A stretch of DNA of 64,000 nt from Virgibacillus natechei (GTDB lineage: Bacteria; Bacillota; Bacilli; Bacillales; Amphibacillaceae), in NCBI RefSeq assembly GCF_026013645.1, contig NZ_CP110224.1, positions 1,302,001-1,366,000 of the forward strand. The letters run 5' to 3'. The notes beneath the pieces were generated by a model. It did no database searches. It saw only the letters and a list, made by a program, of their open reading frames with translations, and was not told the origin of the DNA. This document shows, piece by piece, positions 25,491-34,246 of the stretch (positions within the stretch are counted from its first letter, which is position 1; each line of letters opens with the position of its first letter). Position numbers and translations under genes: made by a program.

Positions 25491-26453
25491 ATGGTTAAGA
25501 AATTTAGATTATTAGGCTTAGCTGCAGCGCTTGTGCTTGTTATGGTACTGGCTGCATGTGGCGGCGGAGGCAGCGAAGAGGAAAGTGACAGCGACTCCGG
25601 CGACAACGGCAACGGCGGCGGTGACGACAGTAATGGCAGCGTGGAACTTGGTGAATCAGACCTTAATTTAACTTACGTTGCTTGGGCAGGCGCGTTGGTA
25701 CGTACGCCTTTAATTCAAGAGGTACTTGAAGAAGTTGGCTACAATGTCGACACCACACAGGTTGAAGCAGGTGCGATGTGGTCAAGTGTTGCCCAGGATG
25801 ATGCGTCGTTTATGACAGCTTCATGGCTCCCGACTACACACGGTAACTATTTGGAGCAGTACGGGGATGATGTAGAAGTAATTGGTGAATTCGTAGCGGA
25901 GGCACCACTAGCTATGACGGTTCCATCCTATATGGATGTTAACTCTATTGAAGATCTTCAAGATAACGAAGAACTGGGTGAAGAACTTGATTGGACCATT
26001 ACAGGTATCGATCCGGGTGCCGGCGTTATGCAGAGTACTGAGACTGCTATAGAAGAATATGGACTTGAAAATTGGGAACTTATGGAGAGTTCTGAAGCAG
26101 CGATGCTGTCTGAATTGCAGACAAGGATTGAAAATGAAGAGCCAATCATTGTTCCTGGTTGGGAACCACATTGGAAATTTGCAGAACTGGATTTGAAAAT
26201 GCTTGAAGACCCTCAAGAAATCTATGGTGGTGACGGTGACCGTATCGAGGCTATAGCACATACAAGTTTCCAGGAAGACTCACCGGCTGCATATGAAGTC
26301 ATGCAGCGTATTACAGAAGATTACGATACAGAAATGGAAAACGAGCTGCTCGTAGCGGTTAATGATGGTGTGGATGAAGAAGACGCAGCAAGCCAATTCC
26401 TTGAAGACAATCCTGACCTTCTAGAAAAATGGACAGAAGGAATTGGTGAATAA
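25491..26453 (+). CDS. opuAC: Glycine betaine-binding lipoprotein OpuAC
   Basis: A 320-residue membrane-anchored binding protein. Signal peptide ending VLVMVLAACGG (lipobox LAAC), then a low-complexity acidic/Gly linker (residues 25-50), then the ligand-binding fold with VEAGAMWSSVAQDDASFMTA, SWLPTTHGNYLEQYG and IVPGWEPHWKFAELDLK, where conserved Trp residues cage quaternary amines. Strong RBS AAAGGAGG. It is a close paralogue of the orphan gene at 20.5 kb, pointing to a local duplication. Ends at a strong terminator. Confidence 0.94.
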   Translation: MVKKFRLLGLAAALVLVMVLAACGGGGSEEESDSDSGDNGNGGGDDSNGSVELGESDLNLTYVAWAGALVRTPLIQEVLEEVGYNVDTTQVEAGAMWSSVAQDDASFMTASWLPTTHGNYLEQYGDDVEVIGEFVAEAPLAMTVPSYMDVNSIEDLQDNEELGEELDWTITGIDPGAGVMQSTETAIEEYGLENWELMESSEAAMLSELQTRIENEEPIIVPGWEPHWKFAELDLKMLEDPQEIYGGDGDRIEAIAHTSFQEDSPAAYEVMQRITEDYDTEMENELLVAVNDGVDEEDAASQFLEDNPDLLEKWTEGIGE

Positions 26454-26470
26454 AACACCAAGGATTTAAA

Positions 26471-26507
26471 AATAAAGCTGCCTCATCTAGGATGAGGCAG
26501 CTTTATT
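26471..26507 (+). terminator. opuA operon terminator
   Basis: Perfect 16-bp stem AATAAAGCTGCCTCAT / ATGAGGCAGCTTTATT directly after opuAC. Confidence 0.9.
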
Positions 26508-26633
26508 AATGTAAAATATGATTTCACAGATTGATTCTATAACAAGACCTCATTTCAATCAGACTGAAAGGTCAATAAGTAGAAGGTAATTGATTTGGAC
26601 GATTTTAAAACCTTGATTTCAAGGTCATATTCT

Positions 26634-26990
26634 TTACTTTTTCACTTTATCCTCAAGGTCTTTTAAGCTTGATTCTATTTGTTCCAAGTACTGGTGGATA
26701 TTTTCCTGATGGGGTTCAATTGTTTTCTTCCATTCTTTAACGGATTCTTTCATTTCTAGTGTCAGGTCCTTAAATAATAATGCGCCTTCTTTTGATGTTT
26801 CTGCGATTTGGTTTTTTAGTCGAGTCGCATCATACTTTACATTGTTCATTAAACCTTTCATTTCCAATCCTTGTTGTTTAACGCGTCCACGTAATTCACT
26901 GCCGGAAGAAGGTGTACTTAGCAGTGTAGCTGTAGCACTTACAGCACCACCAATCATAAGACCTAGTACTAATGATTTACCTTTTGACAT
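26634..26990 (-). CDS. yhaH: YtxH-domain protein YhaH
   Basis: A 118-residue protein starting with the YtxH signature: Lys-rich start, a glycine-containing hydrophobic segment LVLGLMIGGAVSATATLLST, then PSSGSELRGRVKQQG and a long amphipathic coiled coil. The family is found in Firmicutes under general-stress control; the function is unknown. RBS AAAGGAG precedes the ATG. Position between the yhaI region and hit is conserved. Confidence 0.85.
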   Translation of the reverse strand: MSKGKSLVLGLMIGGAVSATATLLSTPSSGSELRGRVKQQGLEMKGLMNNVKYDATRLKNQIAETSKEGALLFKDLTLEMKESVKEWKKTIEPHQENIHQYLEQIESSLKDLEDKVKK

Positions 26991-27073
26991 AATTCATACG
27001 CTCCTTTCAAGTCTCATATTATCTTTTCCTTTTTTTTGGGTTCTATCAAACCTTATATTATATGTTTTTAAAA

Positions 27074-27104
27074 AATCCTCTGACATAATTTGTGCCAGAG
27101 GATT
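27074..27104 (-). terminator. Terminator on the minus strand downstream of hit
   Basis: Stem AATCCTCTG / CAGAGGATT; on the minus strand it is followed by TTTTTTAAA. It would end transcripts coming from hit, leaving roughly 310 bases of 3' untranslated RNA. Confidence 0.7.
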
Positions 27105-27416
27105 AAATAATACGTTCATTTTACGTAACTGTAATGGGGTGTGAACTCTTAAGAAGTCCTTGTACCACTGGATATATTTATAAGTCAGTATAATTTTGAA
27201 TGCTTTTTTTCTCGGCTATGCTAAGCTATTTTATCAGTATAAAAACTTTCTTATCATAAGTGCAACTAAGGCACTATCCGAAAAGCTTGGTAAATGCAAA
27301 GTTTTCTAAAATTTCTCAGACTGTACACCGATTGCCAGTAGAAATTACTTTAATTATAACAAATATCTGAGTGAATTAAAAGAAGTAATTTTCAGATATA
27401 AAAATCGTTTAAACCA
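27105..27416 (-). other. Long 3' untranslated region of hit, or an unrecognised small RNA
   Basis: About 310 bases without a supported ORF on either strand. Around 27280-27311 the sequence CCGAAAAGCTTGGTAAATGC and following AAAGTTTTC weakly resembles the R5 repeat. Nothing else recognised. Confidence 0.35.
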
Positions 27417-27848
27417 TTATGTTTCAATTGTCCCATTAATTTCTTTCGCTATTTGTTGCAAATCTTCAGATGAATAGTCGTCCGTGTGTGTGATCCAATT
27501 GGATGAATACCCATCTCCATCGCCGTAACGTGGGATAATATGGATGTGTATATGGAATACGGATTGATCAGCAGCTTCTTCGTTGTTATTTAATAAATTC
27601 ATGCCAACTGGTTTGTACACTTCTTTTATGGCATTAGCAATTTTAGGAATACGGGAAAATAATTCTTGTGCAACCTCTGGTGGTGTTTCATAAATGTTTT
27701 TTGTATGTGTTTTCGGGATGACGAGTGTATGTCCTTTTGTCACCTGACTAATATCAAGAAAAGCATATACATGGTCGTCTTCATACACTTTTGCTGAAGG
27801 GATTTCTCCATCAATAATTTTACAAAAAATACAATCGTTGTGACTCAT
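27417..27848 (-). CDS. hit: HIT-family nucleotide-binding protein Hit
   Basis: A 143-residue histidine-triad protein; members hydrolyse adenosine-linked dinucleotides or nucleoside phosphoramidates. The HIT motif FHIHIHIIPRYGDG is at about residues 97-110 with catalytic His, and CIFCKIIDGEIPSAKVYED opens the protein with a zinc-type CxxC. Matches Hit (YhaE) of B. subtilis. The ATG used has GAGGGA upstream with an 11-base spacer; a GTG start a few codons earlier is possible. Divergent from ecsA, as in Bacillus. Confidence 0.9.
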   Translation of the reverse strand: MSHNDCIFCKIIDGEIPSAKVYEDDHVYAFLDISQVTKGHTLVIPKTHTKNIYETPPEVAQELFSRIPKIANAIKEVYKPVGMNLLNNNEEAADQSVFHIHIHIIPRYGDGDGYSSNWITHTDDYSSEDLQQIAKEINGTIET

Positions 27849-28050
27849 TATTGTCAACACTCCCTCTATTATATATATACCTTATTGTATATAGGGAAAA
27901 GCTGAAATGCAAAGAAACAGGTATAACCCGCTTTTTACACGGGCTATCCTGCTTTAAGAAGAAGGAGGGTGGCAAAAACATCTAATGTTGGGGACTTTTA
28001 GTAAACAAAATCGTTAAATCAATGGTACTCTTTAACTTCAGTTGGTTTAC

Positions 28051-28108
28051 AAAAACCTTTTTGTCAGCATCTCAAACTATGTGAGATGATTCCTGGCAAA
28101 AGGGTTTT
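28051..28108. repeat. Long imperfect hairpin upstream of ecsA
   Basis: AAAACCTTTTTGTCAGCATC, then TCAAACTATGTGA, then GATGATTCCTGGCAAAAGGG and TTTT: arms pair over about 22 positions with a few bulges. It lies in the 550-base hit-ecsA divergent region, about 290 bases before ecsA. Function unknown. Confidence 0.55.
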
Positions 28109-28399
28109 ATATCATTAAATGCCCGATCACTAACACCTCATTTTGTGTGGTACACATAATTTTTTGCAGTGAACACCCTCGCTTCTTCCTTTATTATTTT
28201 GAACAGATTTCATTTTTTTATACACATGAAATAAAAAATGTCGAAAATCATTTTAGAGTATGCTTTGGTATTCTGTCATAAAAGTGATAAAATTCATTTA
28301 GGAAAGCTAAAACTTTCCTATTGCACACGTGCAACTAAAGGCGAATGCCTCGTTTTCTAATAAAAGTTGTGAAATAGATGGAATTTAGGAGGATACATT

Positions 28400-29146
28400 G
28401 TGGACCCACTTTTACATATAGATAACCTTTATGGAGGATATACGCATAAAAATGTTTTACATGGTATATCGTTTGATGTTTACCCAAATGAAATTGTCGG
28501 AATGATTGGCCTTAACGGGGCTGGGAAGAGTACTGCTATTAAACATGTCATTGGATTAATGCATGCGAAAAGAGGTTCTGTTTCTATAAATGGAAAAACA
28601 TTTAAAGAAAGCCCTAATACCTACCGAAACCAAATGGCATATATTCCAGAAATGCCAATATTATATGATGAATTAACACTATATGAACATCTTCGATTAA
28701 CTGCAATGGCTTATGACATCTCGGAGGAAAATTTTGAAAAAAGGCTTCATCCGCTCTTAAAAGAATTTCGTATGGAGAAGAAGTTGAACTGGTTTCCTGT
28801 TCACTTCTCAAAAGGGATGCGTCAAAAGGTGATGATCATGTGTGCATTTCTTATCGAGCCGCCTCTATATGTTGTAGACGAGCCTTTTGTCGGCTTGGAC
28901 CCTCTTGGGATTCAATCCTATTTAGAGCTAATGGATGAAATGAAAGATAATGGATCCGGTGTTTTAATGTCCACACATATATTAGCTACAGCAGAGCGAT
29001 ATTGTGACCGTTTTATTATTCTGCACGATGGCGTAATTCGGGCGAACGGGACACTGAAGGAGCTTCAGGATAGTTTCAACATGCCCCGTGCAACGTTAGA
29101 TGATCTATATCTGCAATTAACAAAGGAAGACGATAGCCATGTTTGA
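28400..29146 (+). CDS. ecsA: ABC transporter ATP-binding protein EcsA
   Basis: A 248-residue ATPase with Walker A GLNGAGKSTAI (about 38), signature FSKGMRQKVMI (about 138), Walker B LYVVDEPFVGLD (about 156) and H-loop STHILATAERY. Matches EcsA, which with EcsB is needed in Bacillus for normal protein secretion, competence and intramembrane proteolysis by RasP; the transported substrate is unsettled (peptides are suspected). GTG start with AGGAGG upstream. Overlaps ecsB by eight bases. No ecsC follows, unlike B. subtilis. Confidence 0.92.
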   Translation: MDPLLHIDNLYGGYTHKNVLHGISFDVYPNEIVGMIGLNGAGKSTAIKHVIGLMHAKRGSVSINGKTFKESPNTYRNQMAYIPEMPILYDELTLYEHLRLTAMAYDISEENFEKRLHPLLKEFRMEKKLNWFPVHFSKGMRQKVMIMCAFLIEPPLYVVDEPFVGLDPLGIQSYLELMDEMKDNGSGVLMSTHILATAERYCDRFIILHDGVIRANGTLKELQDSFNMPRATLDDLYLQLTKEDDSHV

Positions 29147-30350
29147 TTCTCATGATTTTTTTAAGCAACGTTTCTCTGCCCATTTAAAGGAGCTTAGTCG
29201 CTATTTACGCTATATGTTTAATGGACATCTTATGATTGCCTTGTTCTTTTTTATTTCTGCAGTGGCTTTTTATTACCAACAATGGTTAATAGAGCTACCT
29301 GAAAACTTTCCTGTTTCTTTAATTGTTGGGGGAGGACTTGGTTTATTAGTAAGTTATAGTCCTGTTCGAACGTTATTAAAGGAACCTGATTTAGTTTTTC
29401 TTATAGCTGCTGAAAATAAAATGGATGCTTATTTTCGAAATGCATTAATTTATAGTTTTGTGATTCAACTATACGTTATACTACTTGTGGCTGCAGCCTT
29501 TGGACCATTATATTTTGCAGCATTTCCGGATCGTGCTGGGAATGTGTATTTACTAACGATTGGTGTTGTCCTTATTTTTAAGGTAGGAAATTTAATTGCA
29601 AACTGGTGGATGCTTAAAGTAAGAGGGCCAGGAGTAAGACAAGCAGATTTGACGATCCGTACACTTCTAAATATGACTGTTTTTTATTTTATCATTAATG
29701 GAGATATGCTTTTGGCAGGGGTTACGACCGTCCTATTTACATTCGTGTTTCTATATGATCTAAACATATCCTCGAAAAATCCAGGGGTTGTTTGGGATCT
29801 CCTAGTGGAAAAAGATCAAGTACGCATGCAATCATTTTATCGTATTGCTAACATGTTTGCTGATGTTCCACATTTGAAAAAGCGATTTAAAAGGCGACAA
29901 TGGCTTGTGTCAATCGTAAATAAATTACCATTTACACAAAATAATACATTTGACTATTTATATCGAATTACGTTTATTCGTAGTAGCGATTATCTAGGGA
30001 TGTATTTTAGATTGGTTGTACTTGGAGGATTATTTATTTACTTTATACCGAATAGTTGGATGAAAATTTTGTTTGTTATTTTATTCTTATATTTAAGCTG
30101 TTTTCAAATGATGACGCTGTATCACCATCACCGAACAATTATGTGGTTGGACCTTTACCCAGTTAATGATACATTACGCTATAATGCCCTGTTGAAGTTT
30201 TTGTTTGAATTGACGCTACTTCAAACGATCTTATACTCGCTTCTGTTCCTAGTCATGCAGGATTATGTAGGGTTTGTTATAGCGTTGGCAAGCGGTACGG
30301 CCTTTACCTTTTTGTTTATAAACGGATACGTGAGACGTAAATTAGTATAA
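29139..30350 (+). CDS. ecsB: ABC transporter permease EcsB
   Basis: A 403-residue polytopic membrane protein with about eight hydrophobic segments arranged in two blocks (residues 25-210 and 285-400) around a basic cytoplasmic loop (FKRRQWLVSIVNKLPFTQNN). The N-terminal FFKQRFSAHLKELSRYLRYM is typical of EcsB. Translationally coupled to ecsA and forming the membrane part of that transporter. The operon ends in a terminator shared with the convergent amidohydrolase gene. Confidence 0.9.
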   Translation: MFDSHDFFKQRFSAHLKELSRYLRYMFNGHLMIALFFFISAVAFYYQQWLIELPENFPVSLIVGGGLGLLVSYSPVRTLLKEPDLVFLIAAENKMDAYFRNALIYSFVIQLYVILLVAAAFGPLYFAAFPDRAGNVYLLTIGVVLIFKVGNLIANWWMLKVRGPGVRQADLTIRTLLNMTVFYFIINGDMLLAGVTTVLFTFVFLYDLNISSKNPGVVWDLLVEKDQVRMQSFYRIANMFADVPHLKKRFKRRQWLVSIVNKLPFTQNNTFDYLYRITFIRSSDYLGMYFRLVVLGGLFIYFIPNSWMKILFVILFLYLSCFQMMTLYHHHRTIMWLDLYPVNDTLRYNALLKFLFELTLLQTILYSLLFLVMQDYVGFVIALASGTAFTFLFINGYVRRKLV

Positions 30351-30386
30351 AAGCATGGGGGTCCAGTTTATGGAACCCCATGCTTT
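30351..30386. terminator. Bidirectional terminator between ecsB and the amidohydrolase gene
   Basis: Stem AAGCATGGGG-CC / GG-CCCCATGCTT overlapping the ecsB stop region and ending next to the opposing stop codon. Confidence 0.85.
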
Positions 30387-31562
30387 CTAATTAGCTTTAT
30401 GTTGGTATGCGAAAAAGGCCTGAATCAATGTTTTAGCAGCAATTGGTAGTGCGCGCTCATCAATGTCGAATTTTGGATGATGATGCGGATAAGGATTACC
30501 TTCTTTATTTGCCCCTGTGAAGAAATAAGCTCCTGGCTTTTTAAGGGTATAGTAGGCGAAATCCTCGCCTCCCATAACTGGGACTACTTCTTCGGCTGTA
30601 TGAATTTCTTCTACTTCTTTACTTGCTTCTAGAATCAGTTGTGCTTGTTCTGCATGATTGACTAAAGGTGGGTAGCCTTTTACGTAGTCGAAGGTGTAGG
30701 ATGCGTCGTTTGTCAGACAGATACCTTTGATTACTTTATCCATTTCGGCGATTATTTGATCCTGGATCTCTGGATTAAGATAGCGGACTGTACCAACTAG
30801 TTTGGCTTGATCAGCTATGATGTTAAAAGCACTACCAGCTTCAAAAATGCCTATAGTCACAACGGCAGTCTCAAGTGGATCTATGCGTCTACTGACAATT
30901 TGTTGAAGTTGTGAAATTACCTCAGAGGCGATTACGATCGCATCCTTTGTTTCATGTGGATAAGCTCCGTGACCTCCTTGCCCTTGTATAAGGATCTCAA
31001 AACGGTCAGCACCTGCCATGAATACATCTTTAGACGTTTGCAGGACACCGAGAGGAGTAGTTGCCCAGAGATGTGTGCCAAAAACAGCATCCACATGATC
31101 TATTGCGCCTGAATCCACAATAGGTTTGGCTCCGCCTGGTGCATATTCTTCTGCATGCTGATGCAAGAATTCAATGGTACCAGGTAGTTCCTCTTGGTAT
31201 TCCTTCATCACCTTTGCTAGTGTGAGTAAGGTAGAGGTATGCCCATCATGGCCACATGCATGCATGACACCATCCACTTTTGATTTATAAGGGACATCTT
31301 TCTCATCCTGAATTGGCAATGCATCAAAGTCGGCTCGTAAAGCAACCGTCTTTCCGGGTTTTCCACCTTTTAATGTTGCGATAACGCCATTACCGCCCAC
31401 TTTTGTTTTATAGGGAATGTCTAACTCCTTATAAAAGTCAGCGATATATTGGGCTGTCCTTGTTTCTTGGAAAGACAGTTCGGGATGTTGATGTAAGTAT
31501 CTTCGTATTTCCACCATTTCAGGGTAGGAGTTGTCAATGGATTTATGAATGTTTTCAAGCAA
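30387..31562 (-). CDS. yhaA: M20-family amidohydrolase YhaA
   Basis: A 391-residue metal-dependent amidohydrolase of the N-acyl amino acid/peptide type. The N-terminal part has HPELSFQETRTA, VALRADFDALPIQDE (about 70-84) and MHACGHDGHTSTLL (about 101-114, metal ligands Cys and His); a lid domain follows GGHGAYPHETKDAIV, and VPVMGGEDFAYYTLKKPGAY (about 331-350) closes the site. Substrate is not determined by sequence. TTG start with a strong AAAGGAGG. Position next to ecsB is conserved in B. subtilis apart from the missing ecsC. Confidence 0.9.
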   Translation of the reverse strand: MLENIHKSIDNSYPEMVEIRRYLHQHPELSFQETRTAQYIADFYKELDIPYKTKVGGNGVIATLKGGKPGKTVALRADFDALPIQDEKDVPYKSKVDGVMHACGHDGHTSTLLTLAKVMKEYQEELPGTIEFLHQHAEEYAPGGAKPIVDSGAIDHVDAVFGTHLWATTPLGVLQTSKDVFMAGADRFEILIQGQGGHGAYPHETKDAIVIASEVISQLQQIVSRRIDPLETAVVTIGIFEAGSAFNIIADQAKLVGTVRYLNPEIQDQIIAEMDKVIKGICLTNDASYTFDYVKGYPPLVNHAEQAQLILEASKEVEEIHTAEEVVPVMGGEDFAYYTLKKPGAYFFTGANKEGNPYPHHHPKFDIDERALPIAAKTLIQAFFAYQHKAN

Positions 31563-31777
31563 TATGTAAACCTCCTTTTTAAAACTTCTAACTAGTATAA
31601 CATTTAATATGTAATAGAGGGAGATTATTACTCAACGTATAGGCTGATTTTATTATGTGACCAGGGCTGCATACGCTATGTTTTTTAACAGATTTCCTGT
31701 TTTTTACCTCTTGTAACTCGCAGAGGTTGGGCACAATGCCACAACAATTTTTAGAAAATAGTTCCTCTAGAACAAAA
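31563..31777. other. Spacer before R1 copy B
   Basis: About 215 bases between the amidohydrolase gene start and the repeat. No ORF or recognised site. Includes the RBS of the gene and TACCTCTTGTAACTCGCAGA with partial dyad GAGGTTGGG. Confidence 0.4.
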
Positions 31778-32318
31778 GCGCAAGCGCCCGTTTAGCAACG
31801 TACAAACTGAGCTCAGCGCTGCGGGTGGTTCAACGTTGCCACGCAAAGTGGCGGTTTTAGTTGAACTTCCACTTCCACAATGAGATTAGATGAACTTGAC
31901 TTATCTCCAATAATGGAGAAAGTCAAAGTGAATCTTATGCTTGGAGCGAAAAGGAAACATGCCCCTTCATAGGGGGATGCCGACGCCTGAGCGCAAGCAT
32001 CGTTTTAGTCGGCCTTCCTTAAGCCAAGTGAGTAGATGTTGACTTTCACCACAAGGGTATAAGTGCGACTTTACTTCTGTCTACGCCTGCCGGCTTGGCA
32101 ATCAGTAAGTCTTCTTTTCACCCACAGGGCATAAGTGCGACTAAGCCTCTGGCGGAGCCAATCGGCAAGTCTTCTTTATCGTAGTGGAGGAGTGTGAAGT
32201 TTGGGGCTGCGCTAAATGCTCGCCCCACCGTAAAGATTTGATAGTTGCTGGGCGCTGGAGCTGGACGTGGCTATTTCAGTGTATAAGTGATCCACAGCTT
32301 TTAAATTCTATAGTTTCC
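31778..32318 (+). repeat. Dispersed repeat R1, long copy B
   Basis: The longest R1 copy. Left end GCGCAAGCGCCCGTTTAGCA, then blocks GGTTCAACGTTG..AAGTGGCGG, CTTGACTTATCTCC and GCCCCTTCATAGGGGGATGC, all shared with copy C. It differs from C by an insertion of about 190 bp containing the tandem-like pairs CATAAGTGCGACT / TATAAGTGCGACT and AGTCTTCTTT. Right end TTTAAATTCTATAGTTTCC. Short frames inside are not gene-like. Confidence 0.85.
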
Positions 32319-32412
32319 TATGCAAATAAAAGAAAAGAGCGCCCATTAAGGGCACCCTTACTACGGATACATTGTTTTTTGTAAGTATTCTTGCTTTTAA
32401 CTATGTCACCGA

Positions 32413-32690
32413 TATAAAAGACGACGTAACTTGAAATGAGGATGATACATTTACCCGCTACGGTAATACACTTCGCGCACCTTAGGGTGACCCGTGAGCC
32501 TCCTTGCCAGGGCAAAGACGTGTCTTCGGAAAGCGCCTGTACGCAGCAGAAATCAACCTGGTAGTTACGTCGTCTTTTACAGATCTTGTGTCAAAACAAT
32601 TCTGTTCGGTGGGACGAGTAACCGCAAATGTCTTCGATGGGACGAGTAAGCGCAGTCCCAGTCCCAATTTTTTAGATAACAGCCTTTTAT
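32413..32690. repeat. MITE-like repeat R2 copy 1 with R3 tail
   Basis: Core 32415-32579 has exact 17-bp terminal inverted repeats (TAAAAGACGACGTAACT and complement). It is followed by two R3 motifs (GGTGGGACGAGTAACCGC; GATGGGACGAGTAAGCGCAG) and an outer end TTTTTTAGATAACAGCCTTTT that is shared, inverted, with copies 2 and 3. The tail touches the stop codon of the ferritin-like gene. Confidence 0.8.
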
Positions 32691-33121
32691 GAAAACCTTG
32701 GGTCTGCTAGTAAACGTTCAATTTCCTCTTTATGATTTGTTTCATCCGAAATGAAATCTTCTAATTTTACGACCAGTTCTGTGTAGCCTAAGTCTTCCGC
32801 TTGTTTTCTTCGTTTTTCATAGCGTTTGATCGTATCGGTTTCGGAACGAAGTGTTGCTTCTAATAGGTCTTTCACGTCTGTTGGCTGTGGTACGTCTGCT
32901 GAATTAGTTGTAGGTAAACCACCGAGTGATTTAATTTTTTCGGATAAATAGAGAGCATGCCCAAGTTCATCGGAAATTTCTGACTCGAAAAATGGTTTCA
33001 ATGCGGAGCGGTAAAGTCCTGATACAACAGAGGCGCTATACGTATACTGAATTGCAGCACCGTATTCATGTGCCAGATCTTCATTTAAACCATCAATTAA
33101 ATGTTGTAATTCTTTTTCCAT
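32687..33121 (-). CDS. Ferritin-like domain protein
   Basis: A 144-residue four-helix-bundle protein of the ferritin-like superfamily. Carboxylate-bridged di-iron ligands are visible as E in DLAHEYGAAIQYTY (about 16-29), ExxH in SDELGHALYLSEK (about 49-61), E in LRSETDTIKRYEKR (about 91-104) and ExxH-like DETNHKEEIERLL (about 126-138). This is the rubrerythrin/bacterioferritin-like pattern; iron storage or peroxide protection is likely. It is not a Dps by its motifs. First gene of the islet bounded by inverted R1 copies; RBS GGGGAT is moderate. Confidence 0.75.
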   Translation of the reverse strand: MEKELQHLIDGLNEDLAHEYGAAIQYTYSASVVSGLYRSALKPFFESEISDELGHALYLSEKIKSLGGLPTTNSADVPQPTDVKDLLEATLRSETDTIKRYEKRRKQAEDLGYTELVVKLEDFISDETNHKEEIERLLADPRFS

Positions 33122-33229
33122 TCTAATCCCCTGCCTTATTAAATATAGTTGCTACATAAGAACATTTCCCTTTACGTTTTTTTTAAAACATAAATTGAGG
33201 TATTATTATAACAGGGGAGGGACGGGTAC

Positions 33230-33871
33230 ATGTTGAATCGACGAAATTATATCATTTTATTTCTTTTTACATTGGTTGTAATCATGATAGGGATTTGGGT
33301 GAGTCAAATTGTAAGAGGTAATGTTCCACTAACCGATCAATGGACTCGTAATCTGGTGGAACGTGTAGATGGAACGGTGCTATTTTCATTCTTTCGTGCT
33401 GTCACGGAATTGGGATCGGAGAATTTTCTAATCGTGTTTACGATTACAATGGCGATTGTTATGTGGCTAATGCTACGTGACTGGCTTCCTGCTTTAATTT
33501 TTGCTGGAGGAACACTAGTTAGTCACTTGTTTAACATGCTGATAAAGCGTCTTGTAGGAAGGGATAGACCGAGTATTCTAGAAGCTGCCAATGCTGAAGG
33601 GTATAGTTTTCCTTCTGGACATGCGATGATAACAATGGTTTGCTATGGATTATTAGCTTATTTCATCGTCAAGAGGTTATATTCAACTAGAGCAATATTC
33701 CTCATACAGTTATTCTTTTCCTTACTTATCTTTCTTGTTGGGATAAGTCGTTATTTTATCAACGTACACTACTTAACAGATGTCGTTTCAGGATTTATTA
33801 TTGGTTTTTTCTGTTTGATTGGATTCATTTATTTGTATGAATTTATCCAGAGTCAGCGAACTTCGTCCTAA
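33230..33871 (+). CDS. PAP2-family membrane phosphatase
   Basis: A 213-residue membrane protein with about five hydrophobic segments and the three lipid-phosphatase motifs: KRLVGRDRP (about 106-114), SFPSGHAM (about 126-133) and SRYFINVHYLTDVVSG (about 170-185) with the catalytic His/Asp. It likely dephosphorylates undecaprenyl pyrophosphate or phosphatidate at the outer membrane face, but the substrate cannot be told apart. ATG with GGGGAGGG upstream. Divergent from the ferritin-like gene. Confidence 0.88.
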   Translation: MLNRRNYIILFLFTLVVIMIGIWVSQIVRGNVPLTDQWTRNLVERVDGTVLFSFFRAVTELGSENFLIVFTITMAIVMWLMLRDWLPALIFAGGTLVSHLFNMLIKRLVGRDRPSILEAANAEGYSFPSGHAMITMVCYGLLAYFIVKRLYSTRAIFLIQLFFSLLIFLVGISRYFINVHYLTDVVSGFIIGFFCLIGFIYLYEFIQSQRTSS

Positions 33872-33911
33872 GGATGAGAAGGCTTCATTGTCTCTGAAAT
33901 GTTCACTGTTT

Positions 33912-34090
33912 AAAAAAGGCTGTTTTCTAAAAGATGTTTGTTTTTGATGCAAATTCTATAAAAGACGACGCAACTACTGTTTGCTATAAGTGTTTGCTAT
34001 AAATGCCGTTCGGGGTCGCTCTGGGCGGATGCTTTCCGTGGGCACGGCTTCAGCCTTCGACGCACAGGACGTTGTCTTTTATATCAACTG
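33912..34090. repeat. MITE-like repeat R2 copy 2
   Basis: Outer end AAAAAAGGCTGTTTTCTAAA, then inner terminal repeats TAAAAGACGACGCAACTA / GGACGTTGTCTTTTA (33959-34081). The interior GTTTGCTATAA..TGCCGTTCGGG and CTCTGGGCGGATGCTTTCCG matches copy 3 in reverse. It fills most of the 375-base gap between the PAP2 and BdbC-like genes. Confidence 0.8.
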
Positions 34091-34246
34091 CGAAGTTTTA
34101 AAGGTAACAATACTTACGAAGCCCCTTTAAAAATCATAGTTCAATAATCTGTCATATATGTAGAGACTTTTAAAGCAGACAGATTGTTTTTTTTTCTTGG
34201 TATTTGTATACTATTAATATGGATAAACGAGAGAGGATATTTGTAT

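Noticed and set aside
31778..32318. R1 as a degraded protein-coding transposon
   Set aside because: No frame in the long copies codes for anything transposase-like, and frames differ between copies.
32184..32667. Short frames in the R1/R2 region near 32.2-32.7 kb
   Set aside because: They lie entirely in repeats, on both strands, without RBS.
32687..33121. Ferritin-like gene as a Dps
   Set aside because: The ligand pattern is the intra-bundle ExxH type of rubrerythrin/bacterioferritin-like proteins, not the inter-subunit site of Dps.
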